A stretch of 5,117 bases of DNA, from the NCBI GenBank assembly GCA_946479505.1, contig CAMLGC010000111.1:1-5117 (forward strand), written 5' to 3'. The notes under the pieces were generated by a model that had not been told where the DNA came from, searched no databases, and saw nothing but the letters and a program-made list of their open reading frames with translations. Shown one piece after another: positions 1 to 5,117 of the stretch. The translations under genes and the position numbers were made by a program. The DNA comes from an uncultured Sphingomonadaceae bacterium. GTDB lineage: Bacteria; Pseudomonadota; Alphaproteobacteria; Sphingomonadales; Sphingomonadaceae. Within the stretch, counting starts at the first letter, position 1. Each line of letters begins with the position of its first letter.

Positions 1-1106
1 ACGATCTCGTTACGTCGATGGTCGCCGATTTTGTCAGCCTGATCGAGCGGTTCGGGCACATTCCCAACGGCACGCGCACCTATTATCTCAGCCGATCGCA
101 GCCGCCCTTCTTCGCGCTGATGCTTGATCTCGCGGAGCCTGGCGATCAAGCGACAGAGCGGCGGCGGCTGGCGGCCTTGCGCACCGAATATGCGTTCTGG
201 ATGGACGGCGCGGAGTGCGTGAGCGTCGCCGTGGTCGCGTGCGAGCATGTCGTGCGGATGCCCGACGGCAGCCTGCTCAACCGCTATTGGGACGCACGCG
301 ATACGCCGCGCGACGAGAGCTTCGCCGAGGACGAGGCGACCGCCCGCGCCGCTGACGGGCGGCCGGCAGCCGAGGTTTATCGCGACCTGCGCTCGGCGGC
401 GGAGAGCGGATGGGATTTCAGCTCGCGCTGGCTCGCCGACGGGCGGACGCTGACGACGATCCACACCACCGACATCGTGGCCGTGGATCTCAACAGTCTG
501 CTCTGGGCGGTCGAGCAGCATATCGCCGCGCGCTGCCGCGCGCTCGCCGAAGCGGCGTGCGATGCGCGCTTCACCAAGGCCGCGGAGAATCGCAAGGCGG
601 CGATCACGCGCTGGCTGTGGAACGACACCGACGGGCGCTTCGGCGACTATGACGTCGAGACGCGGCGGATGACGCCGGTGGTGTCGGCGGCGATGCTCTA
701 TCCCTTGTTCGTCGGGGTGGCGGATGAGGAGCAGGCGACGCGCACCGCGGCGCTCACGCGGCGGATGCTGGTGGGCGGGGGTGGCCTGCGCACCACGCTG
801 ACGCGCACCGGTGAGCAATGGGACAGCCCCAACGGCTGGGCGCCGCTCCAGTGGGTCGCGGTGTCGGGGCTGCGGCGTTACGGCGAAGAGGAGCTCGCGC
901 GCACCATCGCCGAGCGCTGGATCGAGACCGTCGCGCGCGAATATCGCGCCAGCGGACGGATGCTCGAAAAATACGATATCGAGGAACGGCTGCCGGGCGG
1001 CGGCGGCGAATATCCGACACAGGATGGCTTCGGCTGGACCAACGGCGTGACCCGCAAGCTGATCGCGCTTTATCCGGAGCTGAACCCCGATCGACCGCGG
1101 AATTGA
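1..1106 (+). CDS. treA: Trehalase, glycoside hydrolase family 37 (partial, N-terminus outside the window)
   Basis: Hydrolyses alpha,alpha-trehalose to two glucose molecules. The reading frame is already open at the left edge (codons begin at position 3, reading DLVTS before the first Met at 18). That Met is internal: from remembered E. coli TreA, this segment lies roughly 150 or more residues into the enzyme, so the signal peptide and the first GH37 signature (PGGRFxExYxWDxY) are missing. Counting from Met 18, visible family motifs are HIPNGTRTYYLSRSQPPFF (14-32), LLNRYWDARDTPR (86-98), SGWDFSSRW (130-138), the second trehalase signature QWDSPNGWAP (267-276), EKYD (317-320) and GGGGEYPTQDGFGWTNGV (327-344). 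Asp133 in SGWDFSSRW and Glu317 in EKYD correspond, by my memory of the E. coli enzyme (Asp312, Glu496), to the catalytic acid and base, so the enzyme looks intact. Cytoplasmic or periplasmic location cannot be decided without the N-terminus. It ends at a TGA at 1104-1106, convergent with the TonB receptor gene. The symbol treA is used in the general sense; treF is the cytoplasmic homologue name. Confidence 0.96.
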   Translation, partial: DLVTSMVADFVSLIERFGHIPNGTRTYYLSRSQPPFFALMLDLAEPGDQATERRRLAALRTEYAFWMDGAECVSVAVVACEHVVRMPDGSLLNRYWDARDTPRDESFAEDEATARAADGRPAAEVYRDLRSAAESGWDFSSRWLADGRTLTTIHTTDIVAVDLNSLLWAVEQHIAARCRALAEAACDARFTKAAENRKAAITRWLWNDTDGRFGDYDVETRRMTPVVSAAMLYPLFVGVADEEQATRTAALTRRMLVGGGGLRTTLTRTGEQWDSPNGWAPLQWVAVSGLRRYGEEELARTIAERWIETVAREYRASGRMLEKYDIEERLPGGGGEYPTQDGFGWTNGVTRKLIALYPELNPDRPRN

Positions 1107-1135
1107 CGATAAAGGTTCCGAATAAACGACACCAA

Positions 1136-1251
1136 CATGGATCGGGGCGACCGTTGGGCGCAGGGGCGACGTGTACCCGTGGCGCCGGCGCTGTGCGACA
1201 TGATCGGTCCATATCAGGAACCGCGGGGCTGTAGGACAGCCCCGATCCGTG
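1136..1251 (+). repeat. Inverted repeats with two mutually exclusive pairings downstream of trehalase
   Basis: GGATCGGGGC at 1139-1148 is a perfect 10-base inverted match of GCCCCGATCC at 1239-1248. It extends to 13 pairs (1136-1148 with 1239-1251) if a U-G pair is allowed in plus-strand RNA. A separate tight hairpin, CGGGGCTGT (1224-1232), loop AGG, ACAGCCCCG (1236-1244), is also perfect over 9 pairs and shares bases 1239-1244 with the long-range stem, so the two cannot form together. No T-run follows the hairpin, so it is not a typical intrinsic terminator, although it may mark or stabilise the 3' end of trehalase mRNA. The region is GC-rich, which makes chance pairing fairly likely. Function is unknown. 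Confidence 0.5.
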
Positions 1252-1279
1252 CCGCGCGCAGCCTCCTGTCAGCAATTCC

Positions 1280-1315
1280 AAAAAAATGGGTCCCCGGCCG
1301 CGTGGCCGGAGACCC
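1280..1315 (-). terminator. Rho-independent terminator of the TonB receptor gene
   Basis: Read on the minus strand, a 12-pair stem (1315-1304 with 1299-1288, one G-U pair) closes a 4-base loop (1303-1300) and is followed by A and then seven T residues (1286-1280). This is a textbook intrinsic terminator placed about 25 bases after the receptor stop codon. On the plus strand the stem has one A-C mismatch and is followed by GTTCCTTCC, so it could act weakly for incoming trehalase transcripts as well, but the minus-strand reading is much better. Confidence 0.93.
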
Positions 1316-1318
1316 GTT

Positions 1319-1334
1319 CCTTCCCCCCGGAAGG
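1319..1334 (-). repeat. Small hairpin between receptor stop codon and terminator
   Basis: CCTTCC (1319-1324) and GGAAGG (1329-1334) are a perfect 6-base inverted repeat around four C residues. It sits directly between the TAG stop of the receptor gene and the main terminator. It may add to the 3' structure of the receptor mRNA, but is short enough to be coincidental. Confidence 0.4.
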
Positions 1335-1340
1335 CTCCCC

Positions 1341-4256
1341 CTAGAAGCTGAAGCCGAGCGCCACGCCGTAGCGGCGCGGCTCGATCGTGAAGACGTTGGT
1401 GAACAGCCCCGACGACTGATCGCCGACATACTGGCCGGTGATCGCGTCGTTCTTGGTCGCGTTCTGTACGAAGGCGCGCAGATACCAGGCGTCGTCGGCG
1501 CCGTTGAGCTGGAGCTGCGCGTTGACGACCTCATAGCCCTGGATGCGGTCGACCTGGTTGTTGAAGATGCTGGCGTAGCTGTTGCCGGTATAGTTGAGGT
1601 CGGCGCGCGGCACGAGCGTCATGTCACCGCCCAGATGGAAGGTATATTGTGCGCCGACGGCGAACTTGTAGGTCGGCGCCTGCGGCAGATGGTTGCCCTT
1701 GACGTTCACCGGCACGCCCGATCCGGCAAAGGTGATGCCGCCGAACAACGCGCCCACCGTGGAGGCGCTATCCTGCAGCGTCTCGCAGATCGAATAGGCG
1801 CCGAACGTGCCGTTCGAAAGCACCTGCTCAGCAGGACGCAGCAGGGCCGGGTTGCCGAATGAGGCACCGATCCCACCGTTGATGGCGTTGACGTACCCGA
1901 CCGCCGCCGCGGTCGAGCCGACATTCGAAAAGAGCGCGCAGTTCGCCGCGTTGGTGACGTCCTTGATGATAACCGCATCGGTGCGCCCGCCCGACGGATC
2001 GCGCGGGTTGATGAGCGATTCGTCATCCGAGACGCTCGAATGAAGGTAGCTGAAGTTCGCATTGACCACGAAGTCGGGGGTCGGCGAGATCACCGCCTCG
2101 GCCTCGAGGCCGTAGATGTTGGCGCTGATATTGTCGTTGACCGCGGTGCGGTTGACGATCCGTGCGAGCTGCAGATCCTTGTACTTATAGTAGAAACCGG
2201 TGAGGTTGAGCCGCAGCGTGCCATCGAGGAAGGTGTTTTTCGAGCCGACTTCGAACGCATCGACCTGTTCCGGCCGGAAGATCGAGGGCACGTTGAAGAT
2301 TGCCGGGACGGGCGGGTTGATGCCCCCCGATTTGTAGCCGCGCGAATAGGATGCGTAGAGCAGGTTGTCCGGCGTAATCTTGAAATCGAGCACCGCGCGC
2401 CCGGTGAGGCGGCCGAAGTGCGCGTCGTCGAGCTCGTAGTCGGGCGCTCCGACACCGAGGTCGATGTCGGTCGCGCCGTAGGGCAGCGCAGCGTCGAGTG
2501 TCGTGGTGCGCGCCTGCAGGAGCTTCTGGTCGTGGTTGTAGCGCAGGCCGAGGGTCAGCTTGAGCCTGTCGGTGAAATCGAAATAGGTCTCGCCGAAAAT
2601 GCCGTAGGACTTGAGGCGATAGAGGCGCTCGTCATTGTGATAGAACGGCGTCGAGAGTTCGACGTTCGGGCCGCCGCTGGCCGCACCGAGCACGCCCGCC
2701 CCGTAATCGAGCCCGAATGACGCGACGAAATAGTCGTTCTTGGTGATCTTCTGGTCGAGATAGATGCCGCCGAGCAGAAAGTTGAACATTCCGTCGAAAT
2801 GGCTGTCGACATGCGCCTCGACCGACCATTGCCGGGCGTCCGCGCGCGAACGATCGAAATCGAGGCTCTGGTGGAAGCAGCCGACGCTCGCGCCCGAATA
2901 GACGCCGCCGTCATTGGGGGTGAGATCGGACTGGCAGACGCCGCCTGCGGGGCCATTGGGAATGAGCGTCTGGGCCAGCGGCGTGAACGGGTTATTGTTG
3001 CCGTAGGTGGGGAAGGCCGCGCCAGGCAACGACGCCAGAAAGGCGAGTGTGGTCAGGCCTGCATTGTTGTCGAGGCTGCTCTCGACCGCATTTGTGAAAT
3101 CGGTGCGTGAATCCACGCTGTTTTCGGCATAGCCGCCGGTGATGTTGAGCGACATCTGGCCGAAATCCTGAAAGAACTTGGCCTGATATTGCTGTTCCTC
3201 GGCAAAATAGGTCGGGTTGAAATCGACGGCGACGACGCGGTTATCCGCAGGGGTGACCGCATTGGCGAAAACGTCGGTGCCATAGATGCTGCCGAGGCCC
3301 AGCGATGCGACCGTGTCGCTGCCGCCGCTGGCGATCTTGAAGAACTCGTTGGAGCTGATGATCGTCCCAAGCGTCGAATTGCCGTTTGTCGTCTCATAGG
3401 CCAGCCGGTCGGGCAGGCAGCCGAGAATGCCGGTCGGATCGCGATGGCAGAGCTGCTTCTGGATGCGCGAGCGGTCGTCATCCTCGTGGAAATAATAGGC
3501 GATGAGGTCGAGCCGCGTGTCGCTCGACGGCTCCCAGGAAACCGTGCCGCGCAGCGAATAGAGGTCGCGCCCGTCGATATGGCTGCCATCGTAGAGGTTC
3601 TTGGTATAGCCGTCGCGGTTCAGATAGAGGCCCGCCACGCGCACGCCCAACGTGTTGCCGATCGGCAGGTTGAACATGCCCTTGGCCTTCTTCGAATCGT
3701 AATTGCCGTATTCGACCTCACCGGAGGCGCCGATGCCCGAAAGATCGGGCTTGGCGGTGATGAAATTGATCACGCCCGAGGTCGCGTTGCGGCCGAACAG
3801 CGTGCCCTGCGGCCCGCGCAGCACCTCGATGCGCTCGAGATCATAGAATTCGGTTTCGAACAGGCGCGTCGAGACGAGCGGCATATCGTTGACGTGGATC
3901 GCGGTCGCGCGATCGCAGCTCGTGCCGGTGCAAAGATCGCCGATGCCGCGGATGGTGAAGCTCGAGGTGGTGAAGTTGGTCTTGGTGTAGCTGACGTTGG
4001 GCAGCGTCTGCTGGAGCGACGCGGAGTTGACGATCTGCTGACGCTCGAGATTCTCGGCGGTGAAGGCGGAGACCGCGATCGGCACGTCCTGGAGCCGCTC
4101 GGAGGTGCGCTGCGCGGTGACGACGATGTCCTGAATGCCGGTTTCGTCCTGCGCAGAGGTCGCGTCTTGCGGCGAGGCCGGGTCGGTCTGCGCGAATGCG
4201 GGGCTCGCCGACAGGAGCGCAATCGCCGAGGCCGCGAGCAGGTCGAACTTCGTCAT
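1341..4256 (-). CDS. TonB-dependent outer-membrane receptor, substrate unknown
   Basis: A 22-strand beta-barrel family protein that imports a ligand into the periplasm using energy from TonB-ExbB-ExbD. The 971 residues show, in order: a signal peptide (basic start MTK, hydrophobic stretch LLAASAIALL, probable cleavage after AFA at residue 22); a short linker (23-42); a TonB box DIVVTAQR (43-50); a plug domain (about 53-170) with the signature ERIEVLRGPQGTLFGRN (141-157); and a barrel to the end, including LLYASYSRGYKSGGIN (632-647) and a last strand RRYGVALGFSF ending in the Phe typical of BamA-assembled proteins. There is no N-terminal secretin/TonB short domain, so no sign of FecA-type transcriptional signalling. 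At 971 residues it is longer than the roughly 700-800 of classical siderophore receptors, pointing to large extracellular loops. Eight Cys residues fall in four sequence-adjacent pairs (109/114, 270/280, 441/460, 773/824). The start is the ATG at 4256: a GTG at 4277 and an ATG at 4265 are in frame, but the Shine-Dalgarno AGGAGGGG lies after the first and touches the second. It is monocistronic here, flanked by its own terminator and promoter. Substrate cannot be assigned from sequence. Confidence 0.95.
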   Translation of the reverse strand: MTKFDLLAASAIALLSASPAFAQTDPASPQDATSAQDETGIQDIVVTAQRTSERLQDVPIAVSAFTAENLERQQIVNSASLQQTLPNVSYTKTNFTTSSFTIRGIGDLCTGTSCDRATAIHVNDMPLVSTRLFETEFYDLERIEVLRGPQGTLFGRNATSGVINFITAKPDLSGIGASGEVEYGNYDSKKAKGMFNLPIGNTLGVRVAGLYLNRDGYTKNLYDGSHIDGRDLYSLRGTVSWEPSSDTRLDLIAYYFHEDDDRSRIQKQLCHRDPTGILGCLPDRLAYETTNGNSTLGTIISSNEFFKIASGGSDTVASLGLGSIYGTDVFANAVTPADNRVVAVDFNPTYFAEEQQYQAKFFQDFGQMSLNITGGYAENSVDSRTDFTNAVESSLDNNAGLTTLAFLASLPGAAFPTYGNNNPFTPLAQTLIPNGPAGGVCQSDLTPNDGGVYSGASVGCFHQSLDFDRSRADARQWSVEAHVDSHFDGMFNFLLGGIYLDQKITKNDYFVASFGLDYGAGVLGAASGGPNVELSTPFYHNDERLYRLKSYGIFGETYFDFTDRLKLTLGLRYNHDQKLLQARTTTLDAALPYGATDIDLGVGAPDYELDDAHFGRLTGRAVLDFKITPDNLLYASYSRGYKSGGINPPVPAIFNVPSIFRPEQVDAFEVGSKNTFLDGTLRLNLTGFYYKYKDLQLARIVNRTAVNDNISANIYGLEAEAVISPTPDFVVNANFSYLHSSVSDDESLINPRDPSGGRTDAVIIKDVTNAANCALFSNVGSTAAAVGYVNAINGGIGASFGNPALLRPAEQVLSNGTFGAYSICETLQDSASTVGALFGGITFAGSGVPVNVKGNHLPQAPTYKFAVGAQYTFHLGGDMTLVPRADLNYTGNSYASIFNNQVDRIQGYEVVNAQLQLNGADDAWYLRAFVQNATKNDAITGQYVGDQSSGLFTNVFTIEPRRYGVALGFSF

Positions 4257-4265
4257 GGCAGTCAT

Positions 4266-4273
4266 CCCCTCCT
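4266..4273 (-). promoter_or_regulatory. Ribosome binding site that decides the receptor start codon
   Basis: Minus strand reads AGGAGGGG, then 9 bases, then ATG at 4256. This near-perfect Shine-Dalgarno sequence directly abuts the ATG at 4265-4263 (too close to serve it) and lies downstream of the in-frame GTG at 4277, so translation most likely begins at 4256. That choice also gives a clean signal peptide beginning MTKFDLL. Confidence 0.85.
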
Positions 4274-4300
4274 GCACCGACCGCCGGTCTGGAACGCCGG

Positions 4301-4366
4301 GTTAGACGGTGTTCGTGATTCAGGTATGCAAATCTAGCGGGCGTCTAACGCGCACGTCAATTGCAT
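4301..4366 (-). repeat. Two interleaved inverted repeats over the receptor promoter (candidate operator)
   Basis: GTTAGACG (4301-4308) and CGTCTAAC (4342-4349) are a perfect 8-base inverted pair, 10 of 11 if extended outward, with centres 41 bases apart. ATGCAA (4326-4331) and TTGCAT (4361-4366) are a second, perfect 6-base pair with centres 35 bases apart. The copies alternate along the DNA. Relative to the proposed receptor promoter, one GTTAGACG copy sits in the spacer and the other about 20 bases past the likely start of transcription; one copy of the second repeat abuts the -35 element and the other overlaps the last base of the -10. This is where a repressor or looping regulator would bind, but repeats this short can arise by chance and no regulator family is identified. 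Confidence 0.4.
4331..4360 (-). promoter_or_regulatory. Putative sigma-70-type promoter of the TonB receptor gene
   Basis: On the minus strand a -35 element TTGACG (4360-4355, five of six consensus bases) is followed by an 18-base spacer and a -10 element TAGATT (4336-4331, four of six). Transcription would begin near 4321-4325, leaving a leader of about 65-70 bases before the ATG at 4256. The elements occupy the most AT-rich part of the intergenic region, which supports the call. Confidence 0.6.
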
Positions 4367-4429
4367 TCGGGCAGGAAAACTGCGGGGTTGCGCGCGTGTT
4401 GCCGAAATGAGACAGTTTCGAAATCGAAC

Positions 4430-4459
4430 CTACGTTGTGCAGATCAGCGCGTGACGTAG
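4430..4459 (+). promoter_or_regulatory. Possible leader hairpin upstream of folE
   Basis: CTACGTTGTGC (4430-4440) can pair with GCGTGACGTAG (4449-4459) over 11 positions in plus-strand RNA: six Watson-Crick pairs, three consecutive G-U pairs, then two Watson-Crick pairs, with loop AGATCAGC. On the opposite strand the G-U positions become A-C mismatches, so the stem is only good as RNA running toward folE. A second small stem (4476-4480 with 4488-4492) would place the Shine-Dalgarno in its loop. Alphaproteobacterial folE genes are known to carry THF-II riboswitches, but I cannot match this stretch to that consensus from memory, and the transcription start is not known, so the hairpin may not be transcribed. 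Confidence 0.3.
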
Positions 4460-4482
4460 CGTCCGCGGCGAATCGGCCTTAT

Positions 4483-4490
4483 GGGAGAGG
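4483..4490 (+). promoter_or_regulatory. Ribosome binding site that decides the folE start codon
   Basis: GGGAGAGG precedes the ATG at 4493; the GGGAG core leaves 5 bases to that ATG. The upstream in-frame ATG at 4481 overlaps this element and has no Shine-Dalgarno of its own (preceding bases GAATCGGCCTT), so the start at 4493 is preferred. Confidence 0.8.
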
Positions 4491-4492
4491 GC

Positions 4493-5113
4493 ATGACCGC
4501 ATTCGACGCCAGCCCCGACGACGGCGAGACCGTCGGCGATCCTCCGACGATCATCGTGCCCGAGGAGATCGCCGAGGCGATCCGCACGCTGATCCGCTGG
4601 GCCGGCGACGATCCCGCGCGCGAAGGCCTGCTCGATACGCCGCGCCGGGTGGCGCGGGCATGGAAGGAATATTGCGCGGGCTATGCGGACGATCCCGCGC
4701 ACCACCTCGCCCGCGTGTTCGAGGAAGTGGGCGGATATGACGAGATCGTGCTGCTCAAGGACATTCCGTTCCAGTCGCATTGCGAGCACCACATGGCGCC
4801 GATCCAGGGAAAGGCGCACATCGCCTATCTGCCGCGCGACCGCGTCGTCGGCATCTCGAAGCTCGCGCGCGTGCTCCACGCTTATGCGCGCCGGCTCCAG
4901 GTGCAGGAGCGGCTCACCGCCGAGGTCGCCGATTGCATCTGGAACGGCCTGAAGCCGCTCGGCGTCGCGGTCGTGATCGAGGCGACGCATGCGTGCATGA
5001 CCGCGCGCGGCGTGCGCACCCCCGGCGTGGCGATGGTCACCAGCCGGATGATGGGCGTGTTTCGCGACGACGAGCGCAGCCGCCGCGAGGTGCTCGCGCT
5101 GATGGGCTATTGA
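4493..5113 (+). CDS. folE: GTP cyclohydrolase I (FolE, zinc-dependent type IA)
   Basis: Converts GTP to 7,8-dihydroneopterin triphosphate and formate, the first step of tetrahydrofolate synthesis and also the entry to preQ0/queuosine; a cytoplasmic toroidal homodecamer in known members. The 206-residue protein carries the family's core throughout: helical N-terminal part with REGLLDTPRRVARAW (43-57), IPFQSHCEHHMAPIQGKAHIAY (91-112, first signature), VVGISKLARVLHAYARRLQVQERLT (118-142, second signature) and EATHACMTARGV (163-174). By comparison with E. coli FolE (Cys110, His113, Cys181), the zinc ligands are Cys97, His100 and Cys168, with His99 and His166 as the catalytic histidines; all are present, so the enzyme should be active. 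Length is close to the family norm (E. coli 222). An alternative start at 4481 would add MGEG but lacks a ribosome binding site. It is transcribed divergently from the TonB receptor gene; what follows downstream is outside the window. Confidence 0.97.
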   Translation: MTAFDASPDDGETVGDPPTIIVPEEIAEAIRTLIRWAGDDPAREGLLDTPRRVARAWKEYCAGYADDPAHHLARVFEEVGGYDEIVLLKDIPFQSHCEHHMAPIQGKAHIAYLPRDRVVGISKLARVLHAYARRLQVQERLTAEVADCIWNGLKPLGVAVVIEATHACMTARGVRTPGVAMVTSRMMGVFRDDERSRREVLALMGY

Positions 5114-5117
5114 CCGC

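Larger units (their letters stand above)
1107..1340. other. Convergent intergenic region between trehalase and the TonB receptor gene
   Basis: This stretch lies between the stop of the trehalase gene and the stop of the minus-strand receptor gene. I find no credible coding sequence in it; the open frames running across it are continuations of frames antisense to the receptor. It contains a strong intrinsic terminator for the receptor transcript at its right side, a small second hairpin next to the receptor stop, and inverted repeats at 1136-1251 on the trehalase side that are listed separately. Confidence 0.85.
4257..4492. promoter_or_regulatory. Divergent control region between the TonB receptor gene and folE
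   Basis: A 236-base non-coding region lies between two genes transcribed away from each other. It is visibly less GC-rich in its middle (about 4310-4440) than the flanking genes. It holds a receptor promoter with overlapping inverted repeats (4301-4366), an 8-base palindrome TTTCGAAA (4416-4423), a possible hairpin on the folE side (4430-4459) and the two ribosome binding sites. I see no convincing promoter for folE: the best candidate, GAGACA (4409-4414) with TACGTT (4431-4436) at 16-base spacing, is weak. Confidence 0.8.

Noticed and set aside
1224..1244. Hairpin as the intrinsic terminator of trehalase
   Set aside because: The stem is strong, but it is followed by ATCCGTGCCG with no T-run on the plus strand, and no T-run on the minus strand either, so it was kept only as an inverted repeat.
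754..1281. Minus-strand open frame of 175 codons overlapping the trehalase end and the intergenic region
   Set aside because: It runs antisense to the conserved GH37 C-terminus and has an Arg/Ser/Pro-rich composition typical of shadow frames.
1137..2720. Plus-strand open frames of 241 and 226 codons antisense to the receptor's C-terminal half
   Set aside because: Same cause: complementary frame of a high-GC coding sequence, no domain, no good ribosome binding site noticed.
3189..4337. Long plus-strand open frame of 382 codons antisense to the receptor gene
   Set aside because: It is a shadow of the receptor reading frame in GC-rich DNA: the product is a low-complexity Arg/Ala/Val-rich sequence with no recognisable domain, while the opposite strand encodes a clear TonB-dependent receptor.
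4430..4990. Minus-strand open frame of 186 codons overlapping folE
   Set aside because: It is antisense to FolE, which has all its catalytic and zinc-binding residues; the translated product is Arg/Asp/His-rich and resembles no family I know.
1..5117. CRISPR array, tRNA, rRNA, insertion sequence or prophage elements
   Set aside because: No regularly spaced repeats, no tRNA-like cloverleaf, no transposase or integrase motifs and no terminal inverted repeats were seen; all three genes are ordinary chromosomal families.

Overview
This is a GC-rich window from an alphaproteobacterium. It is most likely a sphingomonad (order Sphingomonadales). The main reason is the large TonB-dependent outer-membrane receptor, whose signal peptide, DIVVTAQR TonB box, plug motif and SYSRGYKSGGIN-type barrel segment are in the style of the receptors abundant in that group. 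The codon use (heavy G/C at third positions) fits. Genus or species cannot be read from the sequence.

Layout: (1) positions 1-1106, plus strand, the C-terminal two thirds of a GH37 trehalase whose N-terminus lies outside the window; (2) 1107-1340, a convergent intergenic region with a clear rho-independent terminator serving the minus-strand gene and, on the trehalase side, a set of mutually exclusive inverted repeats; (3) 1341-4256, minus strand, a complete 971-residue TonB-dependent receptor with a C-terminal Phe; (4) 4257-4492, a divergent control region holding a plausible sigma-70-type promoter for the receptor, overlapped by two interleaved inverted repeats, and a possible leader hairpin on the folE side; (5) 4493-5113, plus strand, a complete GTP cyclohydrolase I (folE), followed by only 4 bases.

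How the genes may work together: trehalase hydrolyses trehalose to two glucose molecules, and the receptor imports an unidentified ligand across the outer membrane using TonB energy. Their adjacency is compatible with a carbohydrate-uptake neighbourhood, but they are on opposite strands and not in one operon, so the link is an inference. FolE starts tetrahydrofolate (and preQ0/queuosine) biosynthesis and is probably an unrelated housekeeping neighbour.

The three genes belong to known families. I see no convincing sign of an entirely new system; the points most worth a second look are in the two intergenic regions. For both complete genes the best-supported start codon lies downstream of the longest possible start, because of the position of the Shine-Dalgarno sequence.
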